A stretch of 15,576 nt of DNA from Candidatus Atribacteria bacterium (GTDB lineage: Bacteria; Bipolaricaulota; Bipolaricaulia; UBA7950; UBA9294). A program made the position numbers and the translations under genes. A model generated the notes under the pieces. The model had not been told where the DNA came from. It did not search any database and was given only the letters and a program-made list of their open reading frames with translations. Position 1 is the first letter of the stretch; each line of letters opens with the position of its first letter. The stretch lies in NCBI GenBank assembly GCA_004525685.1, contig SPBW01000035.1:1-15576 (forward strand). The letters run 5' to 3'. Shown here one piece after another: positions 1 through 5,791 of the stretch.

Positions 1-39
1 ATTTCACTTTTCTAGCCTCATAACGTATGCTGTGTGCGG

Positions 40-77
40 CCTAAGCCGGAATCCGATCCCAGGACCCACGGCTTAGG
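40..77 (+). promoter_or_regulatory. 9-bp stem-loop in the leader of the repeat lipoprotein gene
   Basis: CCTAAGCCG (40-48) pairs perfectly with CGGCTTAGG (69-77) around a 20-base loop, ending 33 bases before the chosen start codon at 111. There is no T-run after it, so it does not look like an ordinary intrinsic terminator. It may be a leader structure, or the end of something lying left of the window. No function can be assigned. Confidence 0.35.
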
Positions 78-110
78 GTGAGATGGGGGCACCTTAGGGA
101 GGCACACGCA

Positions 111-965
111 ATGGCGCAAGGCTACGCAAGAGGGTTACAGCTATTTGGTCATTGGCGATCACTAGTAGGGCTGGTTATAGTAGCGGGGCTGGTTGTGGGG
201 CTGGCGGGATGCTTCTTTCTGTGTCCACCTGAGATACCCCCGGTGTTCACCTGGACGCTCCACACCACCACGCCGGAGGGGACTCAGCTCAATGCCATCG
301 ACATGGTGACTGCGAGCGACGGCTGGGCCGTCGACTATGATGGCGGGATCTATCATTACAACGGAACGAGCTGGACGCTCCACACCACCACGACGGAGGG
401 GTATGATCTCCATGCCATCTCCATGGTGACTGCGAGCGACGGCTGGGCCGTCGGCATGTTTGGCCGGGTCTATCATTACAACGGAACGAGCTGGACGTTC
501 CACACCACGCCGGAGGAAGGTTTTCTCTTTGCCATCGACATGGTGACTGCGAGCGCCGGCTGGGCCGCCGGCTGGTTTGGCCGGATCTATCACTACAACG
601 GAACGGGCTGGACGCTCCACACCACCACGACGGAGGGGTCTCTTCTCTATGCCATCGACATGGTGACTGCGAGCGACGGCTGGGCCGTCGGCTGGTCTGG
701 CCGGATCTATCACTACAACGGAACGGGCTGGACGCTCCACACCACCACGCCCGGGGGGTCTACTCTCTTTGCCATCGACATGGTGACTGCGAGCGACGGC
801 TGGGCCGTCGACTACAATGGCGGGATCTATCACTACAACGGAACGAGCTGGACGCTCCACACCACCACGACAGAGGGGTCTATTCTCAGGGGCATCTCCA
901 TGGTGACTGCGAGCGACGGCTGGGCCGTCGGCGACGATGGCCGGATCTATCACGGCACGCTGTAG
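111..965 (+). CDS. Repeat lipoprotein with six ~40-residue GWAVG/YHYNGTSWT repeats, probably beta-propeller-like
   Basis: Predicted surface-anchored lipoprotein of 284 aa. The start at 111 is chosen because AGGGAGG (96-102) lies 8 bases upstream; an in-frame GTG at 78 has no such site. The N-terminus has basic residues, a hydrophobic stretch (about residues 17-33) and a lipobox LAG-C with Cys34. A short linker leads into six tandem repeats of 40 residues (the third has 39), each running from TSWTLHTTT through MVTASDGWAVG to GRIYHYNG. The GWAVG plus Gly-rich turn pattern resembles the short beta-propeller/BNR-type repeats of Ycf48-like secreted proteins, but the fold is inference. The repeats are almost identical in DNA except for two short patches per unit, which indicates recent expansion with localised variation. 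No enzyme motif is visible. It could be an adhesin or ligand-binding surface protein; the function is unknown. Confidence 0.8.
   Translation: MAQGYARGLQLFGHWRSLVGLVIVAGLVVGLAGCFFLCPPEIPPVFTWTLHTTTPEGTQLNAIDMVTASDGWAVDYDGGIYHYNGTSWTLHTTTTEGYDLHAISMVTASDGWAVGMFGRVYHYNGTSWTFHTTPEEGFLFAIDMVTASAGWAAGWFGRIYHYNGTGWTLHTTTTEGSLLYAIDMVTASDGWAVGWSGRIYHYNGTGWTLHTTTPGGSTLFAIDMVTASDGWAVDYNGGIYHYNGTSWTLHTTTTEGSILRGISMVTASDGWAVGDDGRIYHGTL
243..959 (+). repeat. Six tandem 120-bp coding repeats
   Basis: Direct tandem repeats with a period of 120 bp (one unit 117 bp) inside the lipoprotein gene. The segments for TLHTTT, MVTASDGWAV and YHYNG are nearly identical down to synonymous positions. Differences cluster in codons for about four residues after EG (QLN, DLH, LF, LLY, TLF, ILR types) and for about three residues after GWAV (DYDGG, GMFGR, GWFGR, GWSGR, DYNGG, GDDGR). 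Confidence 0.9.
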
Positions 966-1243
966 AAACAGGTGGGATGCGATCAAGGCTCAATATCGCT
1001 TCTGAGCCTCGTGTCAGGAGGGGTCTCCTCTCTGTCGCCGCTCCGCTTCATGGTGTGGAGAGATTCGGTGGACATTCCTGGATGCCGCTGGGGGCTCGTT
1101 TGTGACCCACGGCCGGTTCGCTTCGAACCTCTGCCCGGGCGCCGCCGGCTTGTTCCATGACCCCACGGGCTTGAGATGTACGCTGCCGGGGCGATTGCGC
1201 GCGCCAGGCGGCGGAGATCAGCCGGGATAACGCGTCCGTGAGA
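966..1243. other. Gene-free stretch after the lipoprotein gene
   Basis: No reading frame here has a ribosome binding site plus recognisable protein content; the short frames overlap one another on both strands. The only structure seen is a small perfect hairpin, GGTTCG (1115-1120), loop CTT, CGAACC (1124-1129), whose arms echo the GTTCGA/TCGAAC ends of the repeat array that follows. I see no tRNA fold around it. Confidence 0.5.
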
Positions 1244-1470
1244 GCTCGAAAGCCGTCCACTCTGGGTACCAGAAGGGACAACTCTCGAACTCATCCTGCA
1301 GTTCGAAAGTAGTCCACTAGGGGGTACCGGTTCGAAAGCTGTCTACTTAGGGTTCCTCAGTGAGCGATTCTCGAACTCCGGTTCGAAAGCTGCACACTAA
1401 GGGGTACCTCAGTGAGCGATTCTCGAACTAGGTTCGAAAGCTATGTTATAAAAAGAGGTACCTGAAGGGA
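1244..1470. repeat. Degenerate tandem repeat array with core GTTCGAAAGC...GGGGTACC
   Basis: Five related copies start near 1244, 1301, 1330, 1381 and 1432. The two best (1330-1380 and 1381-1431) are 51 bp each. They begin GTTCGAAAGCTG, carry a GGTTCC or GGTACC block about 20 bases in, share CAGTGAGCGATTCTCGAAC, and end just before the next GTTCGA. Unit ends therefore form an imperfect inverted pair (GTTCGAAA against TCTCGAAC). Copy 2 is only 29 bp and lacks the second half; copy 5 decays after its core. There is no coding potential. This is too irregular for CRISPR and lacks the integron attC core. A possible sixth decayed copy lies beyond the RAYT element at about 2572-2602. Confidence 0.7.
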
Positions 1471-1622
1471 GCCGAATAAGACCTGTCAGAGTTCATCAGG
1501 CGTATGTTTTCGACATCTACACTGCCAGTTCTCTCTGCCACCAGCGATCCGGAAGAGACGCATGGAAGCGGGTGTACGCCAACCATCGACTGTCAGAGGG
1601 TTTCACCTATGGCTAAGTCAGA
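1471..1622. other. Gene-free spacer between repeat array and RAYT element
   Basis: No supported gene, RNA fold or promoter is visible here. A sequence like GTCAGAGGGTTTCACC (about 1591-1606) recurs loosely just before the element end as GTCAGAGGGGGTCAG, which may be a short partial duplication at the element boundary. Confidence 0.3.
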
Positions 1623-1643
1623 GGGGGTCAGATCTTGATTCTT
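1623..1643 (+). repeat. Left inverted end motif of the RAYT element
   Basis: GGGGGTCAGATCTTG followed by ATTCTT; about 18 of 21 positions match the reverse complement of the right end (2527-2546), and it also matches the motif at 4278-4298 before the second RAYT. Confidence 0.6.
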
Positions 1644-1670
1644 AGGATCCTGCTGTGCTAGGGTGGTGCC

Positions 1671-2548
1671 ATGGCTCGTCCATTGAGGCTCGAATACGAG
1701 AATGCGGTGTATCATGTGACCAGTCGGGGAAACTCGGGCACTGAGATCTTCATTGAAGATGTGGATCGTGAACACTTCCTGGAGGTTCTTGCCAATGCGA
1801 TTGACCGATTCGGCTGGATCTGTCATGCCTACTGCTTGATGGCAACTCATTATCACATTCTCATCGAGACGTCAGAACCGAATCTATCACGAGGGATGCG
1901 CCATCTCAATGGGGTTTATACTCAGTGGTTTAATCGCCAGCATGCACGATTCGGCCATCTTGTGCAGGGGCGATTCAAGTCAATCCTTGTCGAGAAAGAG
2001 AGCTATCTGCTTGAGCTAGCTCACTACATCGTAATCAATCCTGTTCGGTGAAGGATACGCAGCATCCAGGACAGCGGATATGGAGCAGCGATCAAGCAAC
2101 AGTTGGCGAGATTGCTTCGCCCGCTTTCTTGAGTACAGGCTGGCTCCTTGAGAAGCTCGATCGACAGCCACAGCAAGCGCGATTGACCTACGAGCGCTTC
2201 ATTGGGCAAGGCATAGGGCTTCGCCTGTGGGACAATCTCAAGAGCGGAGTGTTGCTTGGGAACCAAGGCTTTGCAGAACTCATGAGGCCGCTCCTCCGTG
2301 ACCTGGTTCAATCAAAGGGGATCCCTCGCGCAGAGCGGATGCTGGCGAAGCCTAGGCTTGAGGAGATGTTTCAAGACACAGAACGGGACAAGGCCGTACG
2401 GAATGACCGTATCCCCGCCGCTGTGCGAGAACGCGATTACACGTTGTTTCAAGTGCATGAGTACCTGGGGATGCACTACTCGACAATAAGTCGCATCGTG
2501 GAGCGAGTTGACGAAGAGAGAAGGGCAAAGAACAAGACCTGGCCCTAA
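1671..2548 (+). pseudogene. REP-associated tyrosine transposase (RAYT, Y1_Tnp family), frameshifted
   Basis: Reading from ATG 1671 (GGGTGG at 1661-1666 is a plausible ribosome site), the first 126 residues show the family opening MARPLRLEYENAVYHVTSRGN, the metal-binding HUH motif HYH (residues 60-62, in MATHYHILIE) and the catalytic tyrosine Tyr119 in HYIVINPVR. The frame ends at TGA 2049-2051, directly after that motif. The rest of the protein continues in another frame (2048-2548): WSS motif, linker, and a C-terminal helix-turn-helix around LFQVHEYLGMHYSTISRIV typical of long RAYTs. Family members usually read NPVRAG-x-V-x at the break, so a small deletion (about 10 bases) is inferred. The frames overlap as GTGA, so translation of a split protein cannot be excluded. 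Known role of the family: single-strand cleavage and transposition at palindromic REP sequences. Confidence 0.85.
2527..2546 (-). repeat. Right inverted end motif of the RAYT element
   Basis: In reverse complement it reads AGGGCCAGGTCTTGTTCTTT, matching the left end at 1623-1643. It overlaps the stop codon (2546-2548) of the transposase frame. Confidence 0.6.
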
Positions 2549-2571
2549 GTCCTACATTCCGATCCGTCCGT

Positions 2572-2602
2572 CGGTACCGGGAGTCTGTCCACTCGGGTTC
2601 TT
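2572..2602. repeat. Possible sixth, decayed copy of the GTTCGAAAGC/GGTACC repeat
   Basis: GGTACCGG followed a few bases later by CTGTCCACTCGGGTTCTT resembles the junction of copies 2 and 3 of the array at 1323-1356 (GGTACCGG, then CTGTCTACTTAGGGTTCCT). The central GTTCGAAAG is missing. It lies just outside the right end of the RAYT element, so the repeat family brackets that element. Confidence 0.35.
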
Positions 2603-2703
2603 ATCGGCATAGTGGGCTCCTTTTCTTTTCATATCTGCCCGTCTACCTGAATCAGTCGTTCGCTTGCGATGCGATCCTGCAATGGTGGCTACCGAACATC
2701 CCT

Positions 2704-3819
2704 CTAGAGTAGATCCAGTGCGAAGGAAACCGAAACATCGATTGTCCAATCCTGATCACCTGTCTTCTTAGACAGCGCCAGGCTGAACAGCAGATCAGTC
2801 CGCCCCATCGCCAGGGCATATTCGACGGTCGCCGTCTGCGTGGTACGTGCCGCGAGTGCGGCGGATGCGACACGTTTCACCCCATAGCTGGCTGTCACTG
2901 CATTGGAATCCCTTAGGTCCGCGGTGTAGGTGAAATCAAGGGCAGAAGTGTTTTCCCCAAGGAAGTCGCTGCCCGCGCCGGACCAAGACATGCGACAACG
3001 GAGCTGCGAGTTCGCTGTCGGTGAGTGTGCAACATCCCCGGACATAACATAGAGGACATCCTGCAGACCGTCATATGGATCGATGAGTTCATATCCCACG
3101 CCGCCCTGGAGGATTGCGCCGCAGTATCGCTTATCGTCGCCCCTCTCCAACTCCGCGCGTACAGTCAGGACTGAAGCTGGATCGAGCGTGGCCCCCACTT
3201 TCGACTCGATCGCTGTTGCCACATCCGCCACGTACTCCTCAAACTGCTCATAGGACTCCACACGCGCGACTGTTTCGGCGATCTCCAGAATCGCTTGGCT
3301 AGACGGAGAACGAGTGATGGCCCTTTCATCCTGGAGCAAGGTGATGATCCGCTGCGTCTTGGCAAGCGGTGTGACATCGCGAAGACGTCCGATGCCGATT
3401 CCCGAGCGCAATTCACATCCAGGCTGAACTTGGTACGTCGCGGCATCAAGACGTGTCCCGGCATAGACAAAGATCGGGAGTTCCTCTGAGATGTAGTATC
3501 GATATGACATCGATCCACTACCTACCCACGATTGCGCCAACAAAGTGTCAAGTTCGATCGCCGTACTAAACGACATTGTGTACCCGAACAGGGGCGAGTC
3601 GTAGATGCGATCAAGCTTGGCAGCGAGTTGTCCCGCGCTGGCGTCGATGCCAGGCGTCGTGCCGTCGTCGTGGTGCCAATATGCAAATGAAAACTGCGCG
3701 CTTTCGATTGTTGATACCGGCATCATGAACTCGCAGGGAGCCTGACCCCAGGTTGGAAGACTGATCCAACACGAGACCGTGATCAGAATGCCTATCAGGA
3801 AACGCAACCGTCCAATCAT
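2704..3819 (-). CDS. Secreted protein of unknown function, C-terminal half rich in predicted beta-strands
   Basis: Not recognised. The protein is 371 aa from ATG at 3819, chosen because GAGGAGG lies 8 bases upstream; an upstream in-frame ATG at 3891 would put residues before an obvious signal peptide. Residues 1-27 form a classical signal sequence (basic MIGRLRF, hydrophobic core, then WGQA-P as a likely cleavage site). A middle part (about 150-225) is helical, with a DVTPLAKTQRI segment and an acidic, Glu-rich stretch. From about 225 onward, amphipathic alternating segments such as TATVEYALAMG, DLLFSLALSKK and WTIDVSVSFALDLL fit antiparallel strands, compatible with an outer-membrane beta-barrel or a cell-surface beta-protein. 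No catalytic motif was found. It stands alone between mobile-element remnants. Confidence 0.75.
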   Translation of the reverse strand: MIGRLRFLIGILITVSCWISLPTWGQAPCEFMMPVSTIESAQFSFAYWHHDDGTTPGIDASAGQLAAKLDRIYDSPLFGYTMSFSTAIELDTLLAQSWVGSGSMSYRYYISEELPIFVYAGTRLDAATYQVQPGCELRSGIGIGRLRDVTPLAKTQRIITLLQDERAITRSPSSQAILEIAETVARVESYEQFEEYVADVATAIESKVGATLDPASVLTVRAELERGDDKRYCGAILQGGVGYELIDPYDGLQDVLYVMSGDVAHSPTANSQLRCRMSWSGAGSDFLGENTSALDFTYTADLRDSNAVTASYGVKRVASAALAARTTQTATVEYALAMGRTDLLFSLALSKKTGDQDWTIDVSVSFALDLL

Positions 3820-4277
3820 TGAAGATACCTCCTCGACAGTCGGCACCGGTAGTAGCATCATCTTCAAGAAGATCGACGCTAGTGCCGACAAGTTCTATAT
3901 CGCCCAATACGCCTTGAAGCGAAATGCATTGAGTTCAAGCAGAGGCAAGCTCTGGCACAACCTCTGACTAGCTCTCCATTCTTCTGTACGGATGCTTTGT
4001 GGAAACAACTCGGCCGTGATGATGAACCGTCCTTCTCCCCGCAGGAAGTCTCTGTCACGTAGACGACGTTGCCGTCCCTCTCCAACTAGCGGCTGCTTCC
4101 ACTGGTCGCAATGCTTCAAGTCCGACTCTTCCGATGTCCACGAGCGCCGCATCCAGCAAATGCGAGAACTCCATGCAGTCAGGATACGGCGTTTGCCATG
4201 CTCAAGGCCAATGTCTTGAAATGCGTTGTCGGTGTGTTCGTCTCTCACGAATTCTGCGCAGCTGTGCGACAGCATTC
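3820..4277. other. Gene-poor stretch, no supported gene
   Basis: A 146-codon open frame on the minus strand (3895-4335) crosses this stretch, but it has no ribosome binding site or recognisable domain, and its start runs into the second RAYT fragment on the other strand. Competing frames of 60-75 codons occur on the plus strand. The stretch may hold a decayed gene, but I cannot identify it. Confidence 0.4.
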
Positions 4278-4298
4278 GGGGCCAGATCTTGTTCTTTG
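4278..4298 (+). repeat. RAYT end motif upstream of the second RAYT fragment
   Basis: GGGGCCAGATCTTGTTCTTTG matches the right-end motif of the first RAYT element (2527-2546, inverted) at nearly every position and the left end (1623-1643) with few differences. It sits 24 bases before the ATG at 4323, mirroring the first copy. It identifies this as the left end of a second, related element whose right end is lost. Confidence 0.65.
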
Positions 4299-4322
4299 AC
4301 CTTTTGAGTGACAGGATGGTCC

Positions 4323-4436
4323 ATGGCCAGACCACTGCGTATCGAGTTTGAAGGAGCCGTCTACCACAACCACACTACGTCGCATGGGAATGCAGGGCAG
4401 GCAATCTTCCTTGACGACGGCGACCGGCTGCACCTA
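4323..4436 (+). pseudogene. N-terminal fragment of a second RAYT transposase
   Basis: From ATG 4323 the translation opens MARPLRIEFEGAVYH, then TSHGNAGQAIFLDDGDR: the same N-terminal block as the RAYT at 1671. Between AVYH and TS there are about two extra residues (NHT for V), from a small duplication of CCACAA-type sequence. Homology stops after about 40 residues, before the HUH motif, where the sequence meets the end of an IS110 fossil read from the opposite strand. No catalytic residues remain, so the gene is dead. The fragment probably lost its 3' part when IS110-related sequence was inserted or by later deletion. Confidence 0.8.
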
Positions 4437-4732
4437 CTAGACGAACGCCGTGAAGCAGTCGAGCTGGAGGTTGTTGACGTTGAACACCGGTAGCCCTTCT
4501 CCTAGACGAGCCGATCGAGAGGACGTGCGTAGCCGTTGTACCCTTCCATTGCGACAGCAATAGGCAAAGCGAGTTGTTGCTCACGTGTCTCAACTCGTCG
4601 GATGAAGTCCTGGAAGAGAGCATCTGTGTGTGAGATGTCAAACTCCTCCAGGATCGAGCCATCTGGGGTTGCGATACCGATACGGTGTGCCTTGCAGCCG
4701 ACATCGATGCCAACACAAAGGTGGGGTTCCAT
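4437..4732 (-). pseudogene. IS110-family transposase, N-terminal fragment with stop and frameshift
   Basis: ATG at 4732 is preceded by AAGGAGG (4738-4744). The first 76 residues show the DEDD/RuvC-like N-terminus of IS110-family transposases: VGIDVGCKAHRIGIATPDG with the first catalytic Asp (Asp10), then AMEGYNGYARPLDRLV carrying the conserved Glu. A TAG stops the frame at 4502-4504. Beyond it, in another frame, the sequence still reads as the family's NVNNL block (VFNVNNLQLDCF, about 4490-4445) before another stop at 4437-4439. The remaining catalytic Asp residues and the C-terminal serine domain (PF02371) are absent. IS110 enzymes are bridge-RNA-guided recombinases; this one cannot be active. 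Confidence 0.85.
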
Positions 4733-4816
4733 GTGTGCCTCCTTACAGCGTGAGTTCGCTCATCCAGGCGATCTCGTCTACTGCTCAGAGCCACAGGCAA
4801 CTCATTCCGTCGTCCA

Positions 4817-4860
4817 GGAGTTGCGGCGCAACTCCCAAGCTGCTCAACTTGTTGAGTAGC
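4817..4860. repeat. Paired-hairpin element, copy 1
   Basis: Two hairpins in tandem: GGAGTTGC-GGC-GCAACTCC (4817-4835) and, three bases later, GCTGCTCAAC-TT-GTTGAGTAGC (4839-4860, with one G-T pair). The same pair, with compensated stem changes, recurs at 4992-5034. Confidence 0.75.
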
Positions 4861-4901
4861 CCACCGTTTACCCGGCAGACATCCCTGGACGGCACAAAAA
4901 A

Positions 4902-4967
4902 CAGGGGCGGCATTTCAGAGCCGAGCGGTCAGAGACCGCTGACCCCTGAGCTGCTCTGCAGAGCAGC
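4902..4967. repeat. Central multi-stem element of the hairpin array
   Basis: AGCGGTC-AGA-GACCGCT (4924-4940) is followed by GCTGCTC-TGCA-GAGCAGC (4950-4967). The first hairpin and a neighbouring CGGC/GCCG pair (4908-4911 with 4920-4923) are enclosed by CAGGGG (4902-4907) pairing with CCCCTG (4943-4948), giving a possible three-way junction. The architecture (short hairpin, spacer, second hairpin) matches the flanking pairs, but the stem sequences differ. Confidence 0.65.
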
Positions 4968-4991
4968 CTGCCCCCCCGTCCATGTTCAGGG

Positions 4992-5034
4992 GAGTTGCCA
5001 GGCAACTCGCCAAGTTACTCAGCATAGCTGAGTA
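4992..5034. repeat. Paired-hairpin element, copy 2
   Basis: GAGTTGC-CAG-GCAACTC (4992-5008) then TACTCAGC-ATA-GCTGAGTA (5016-5034). Aligned to copy 1, the first stem is identical with a changed loop. The second stem changes CTCAAC/GTTGAG to CTCAGC/GCTGAG, a compensatory A-T to G-C replacement. This favours a maintained secondary structure in RNA or single-stranded DNA. Confidence 0.75.
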
Positions 5035-5504
5035 GCCGTCAACGCATCAACAGGGGCGCTCCCGTCTCGGTACAAAATACAATGATAGACCCCAAGTTCA
5101 CATCTACCCTGCGATCTGGCGCAATTGGCGTAGTATCTCATATACATGTGAACATGGCCTGTGCCTCAGGAGATCGAGGCTGGTCCAGGCCGATCCACCC
5201 AACTGGACAGAGAAGGCTTATCCATAGGCCGCTCACTCGATGGCTGATGGCAGAACAAGCCCGCGAGAAGTCTGAACGCATAGTCCGATACGGGGAGCCA
5301 GATAGGACGCTCCGGGCCCTGTGAATGTGCATCAACCAGACATACGTTCTGATCTCTTACTGCGCTCCAGCATTCAATGAGGATCCGTTCGATTTCCTAA
5401 GGCGTCGGCCATCGCTGAGTTCCAAAGCTGGTTAGAACACTAGCGGGTACGAGAAGGGATGCCTTTGGATGTGCTGTTTGAGTGCGCGTGTCGAGGCAGG
5501 ATCG
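5035..5504. other. Gene-free stretch between hairpin array and intergenic repeats
   Basis: No frame here shows a recognisable protein; the 80-codon plus-strand frame at 5082-5324 and its minus-strand counterpart at 5138-5335 overlap and lack family features. A spaced inverted repeat, GTTCACAT (5096-5103) with ATGTGAAC (5146-5153), is visible but 42 bases apart. A third CAGGGGCG motif (5051-5058) echoes those at 4902 and 4987 in the hairpin array. Confidence 0.4.
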
Positions 5505-5740
5505 CCGGGAACCCAATTCGGTGGATTGAGTTCCTTGGAGAATGGCCTAGAAGGCATTCTCTGAGGTGTTTTCCTTGATGCGTTGCGGATGGGCGCATCC
5601 CATTCTCTGGGTTGGTCTCCGTTGCGCGGACGATGGGACGCTCGCGCTTCTGGTTGCTGGGAGCCCGATCCTCGGATTGGGTTCCTTGGAGAATGGTCTA
5701 GAAGGTATTCTCTGGGTTGGTCTCCGTTTTGCGGCTGGGT
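5505..5740. repeat. Degenerate intergenic repeats with a conserved GAATGG...ATTC hairpin
   Basis: Two main copies (about 5505-5580 and 5657-5734, 151-152 bases apart) share CGGGA-CCC, GGATTG-GTTCCTTGGAGAATGG-CTAGAAGG-ATTCTCTG and a following G-T-rich tail. A third partial copy of the tail, ATTCTCTGGGTTGGTCTCCG (5602-5621), matches 5707-5726 exactly. The centre, GAATGGCCTAGAAGGCATTC (5540-5559), folds as a hairpin, and the second copy (5691-5710) changes two C to T, each leaving a G-U pair. Overlapping long open frames on both strands here follow the repeat structure and are not credible genes. Confidence 0.6.
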
Positions 5741-5791
5741 TGGACACCCGCGCTTGCCATGGCCGAGACAGTTGTGCAACAATATTGGATC

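Larger units (their letters stand above)
1623..2546 (+). mobile_element. RAYT (IS200-like, REP-associated tyrosine transposase) element with inverted ends
   Basis: The left end GGGGTCAGATCTTGATTCTT (within 1623-1643) is matched in inverted orientation at the right end, where 2527-2546 read in reverse complement gives AGGGCCAGGTCTTGTTCTTT. The same motif, GGGGCCAGATCTTGTTCTTT (4278-4297), precedes the second RAYT fragment in this window at almost the same distance from its ATG (25 versus 27 bases). The shared, inverted motif therefore very likely marks the ends recognised by this transposase. The right copy overlaps the last codons of the transposase gene. Boundaries are inferred from this motif only. 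Confidence 0.65.

Noticed and set aside
162..986. A 274-codon open frame on the minus strand opposite the lipoprotein
   Set aside because: It is the antisense shadow of the 120-bp coding repeats: repetitive Arg/Pro/His-rich product, no ribosome site. The plus strand has a signal peptide, lipobox and strong Shine-Dalgarno.
1115..1129. GGTTCG...CGAACC resembling a tRNA T-arm
   Set aside because: The loop is only three bases, and no acceptor, D or anticodon arms can be drawn around it.
1244..1470. Possible CRISPR array or integron attC cluster
   Set aside because: Unit spacing is irregular (57, 29, 51, 51 bases), the intervening sequence is itself repeated rather than unique, and the GTTRRRY/RYYYAAC core of attC is absent. 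No cas or integrase gene is nearby.
3895..4335. 146-codon minus-strand frame
   Set aside because: No ribosome site and no recognisable motif; its 5' end overlaps the RAYT fragment on the other strand. It may be a remnant but cannot be supported as a gene.
5754..5786. TTGCCA and CAATAT as promoter of the ATP-cone kinase gene
   Set aside because: The spacing is about 20 bases and both hexamers are imperfect; not enough to call a promoter.
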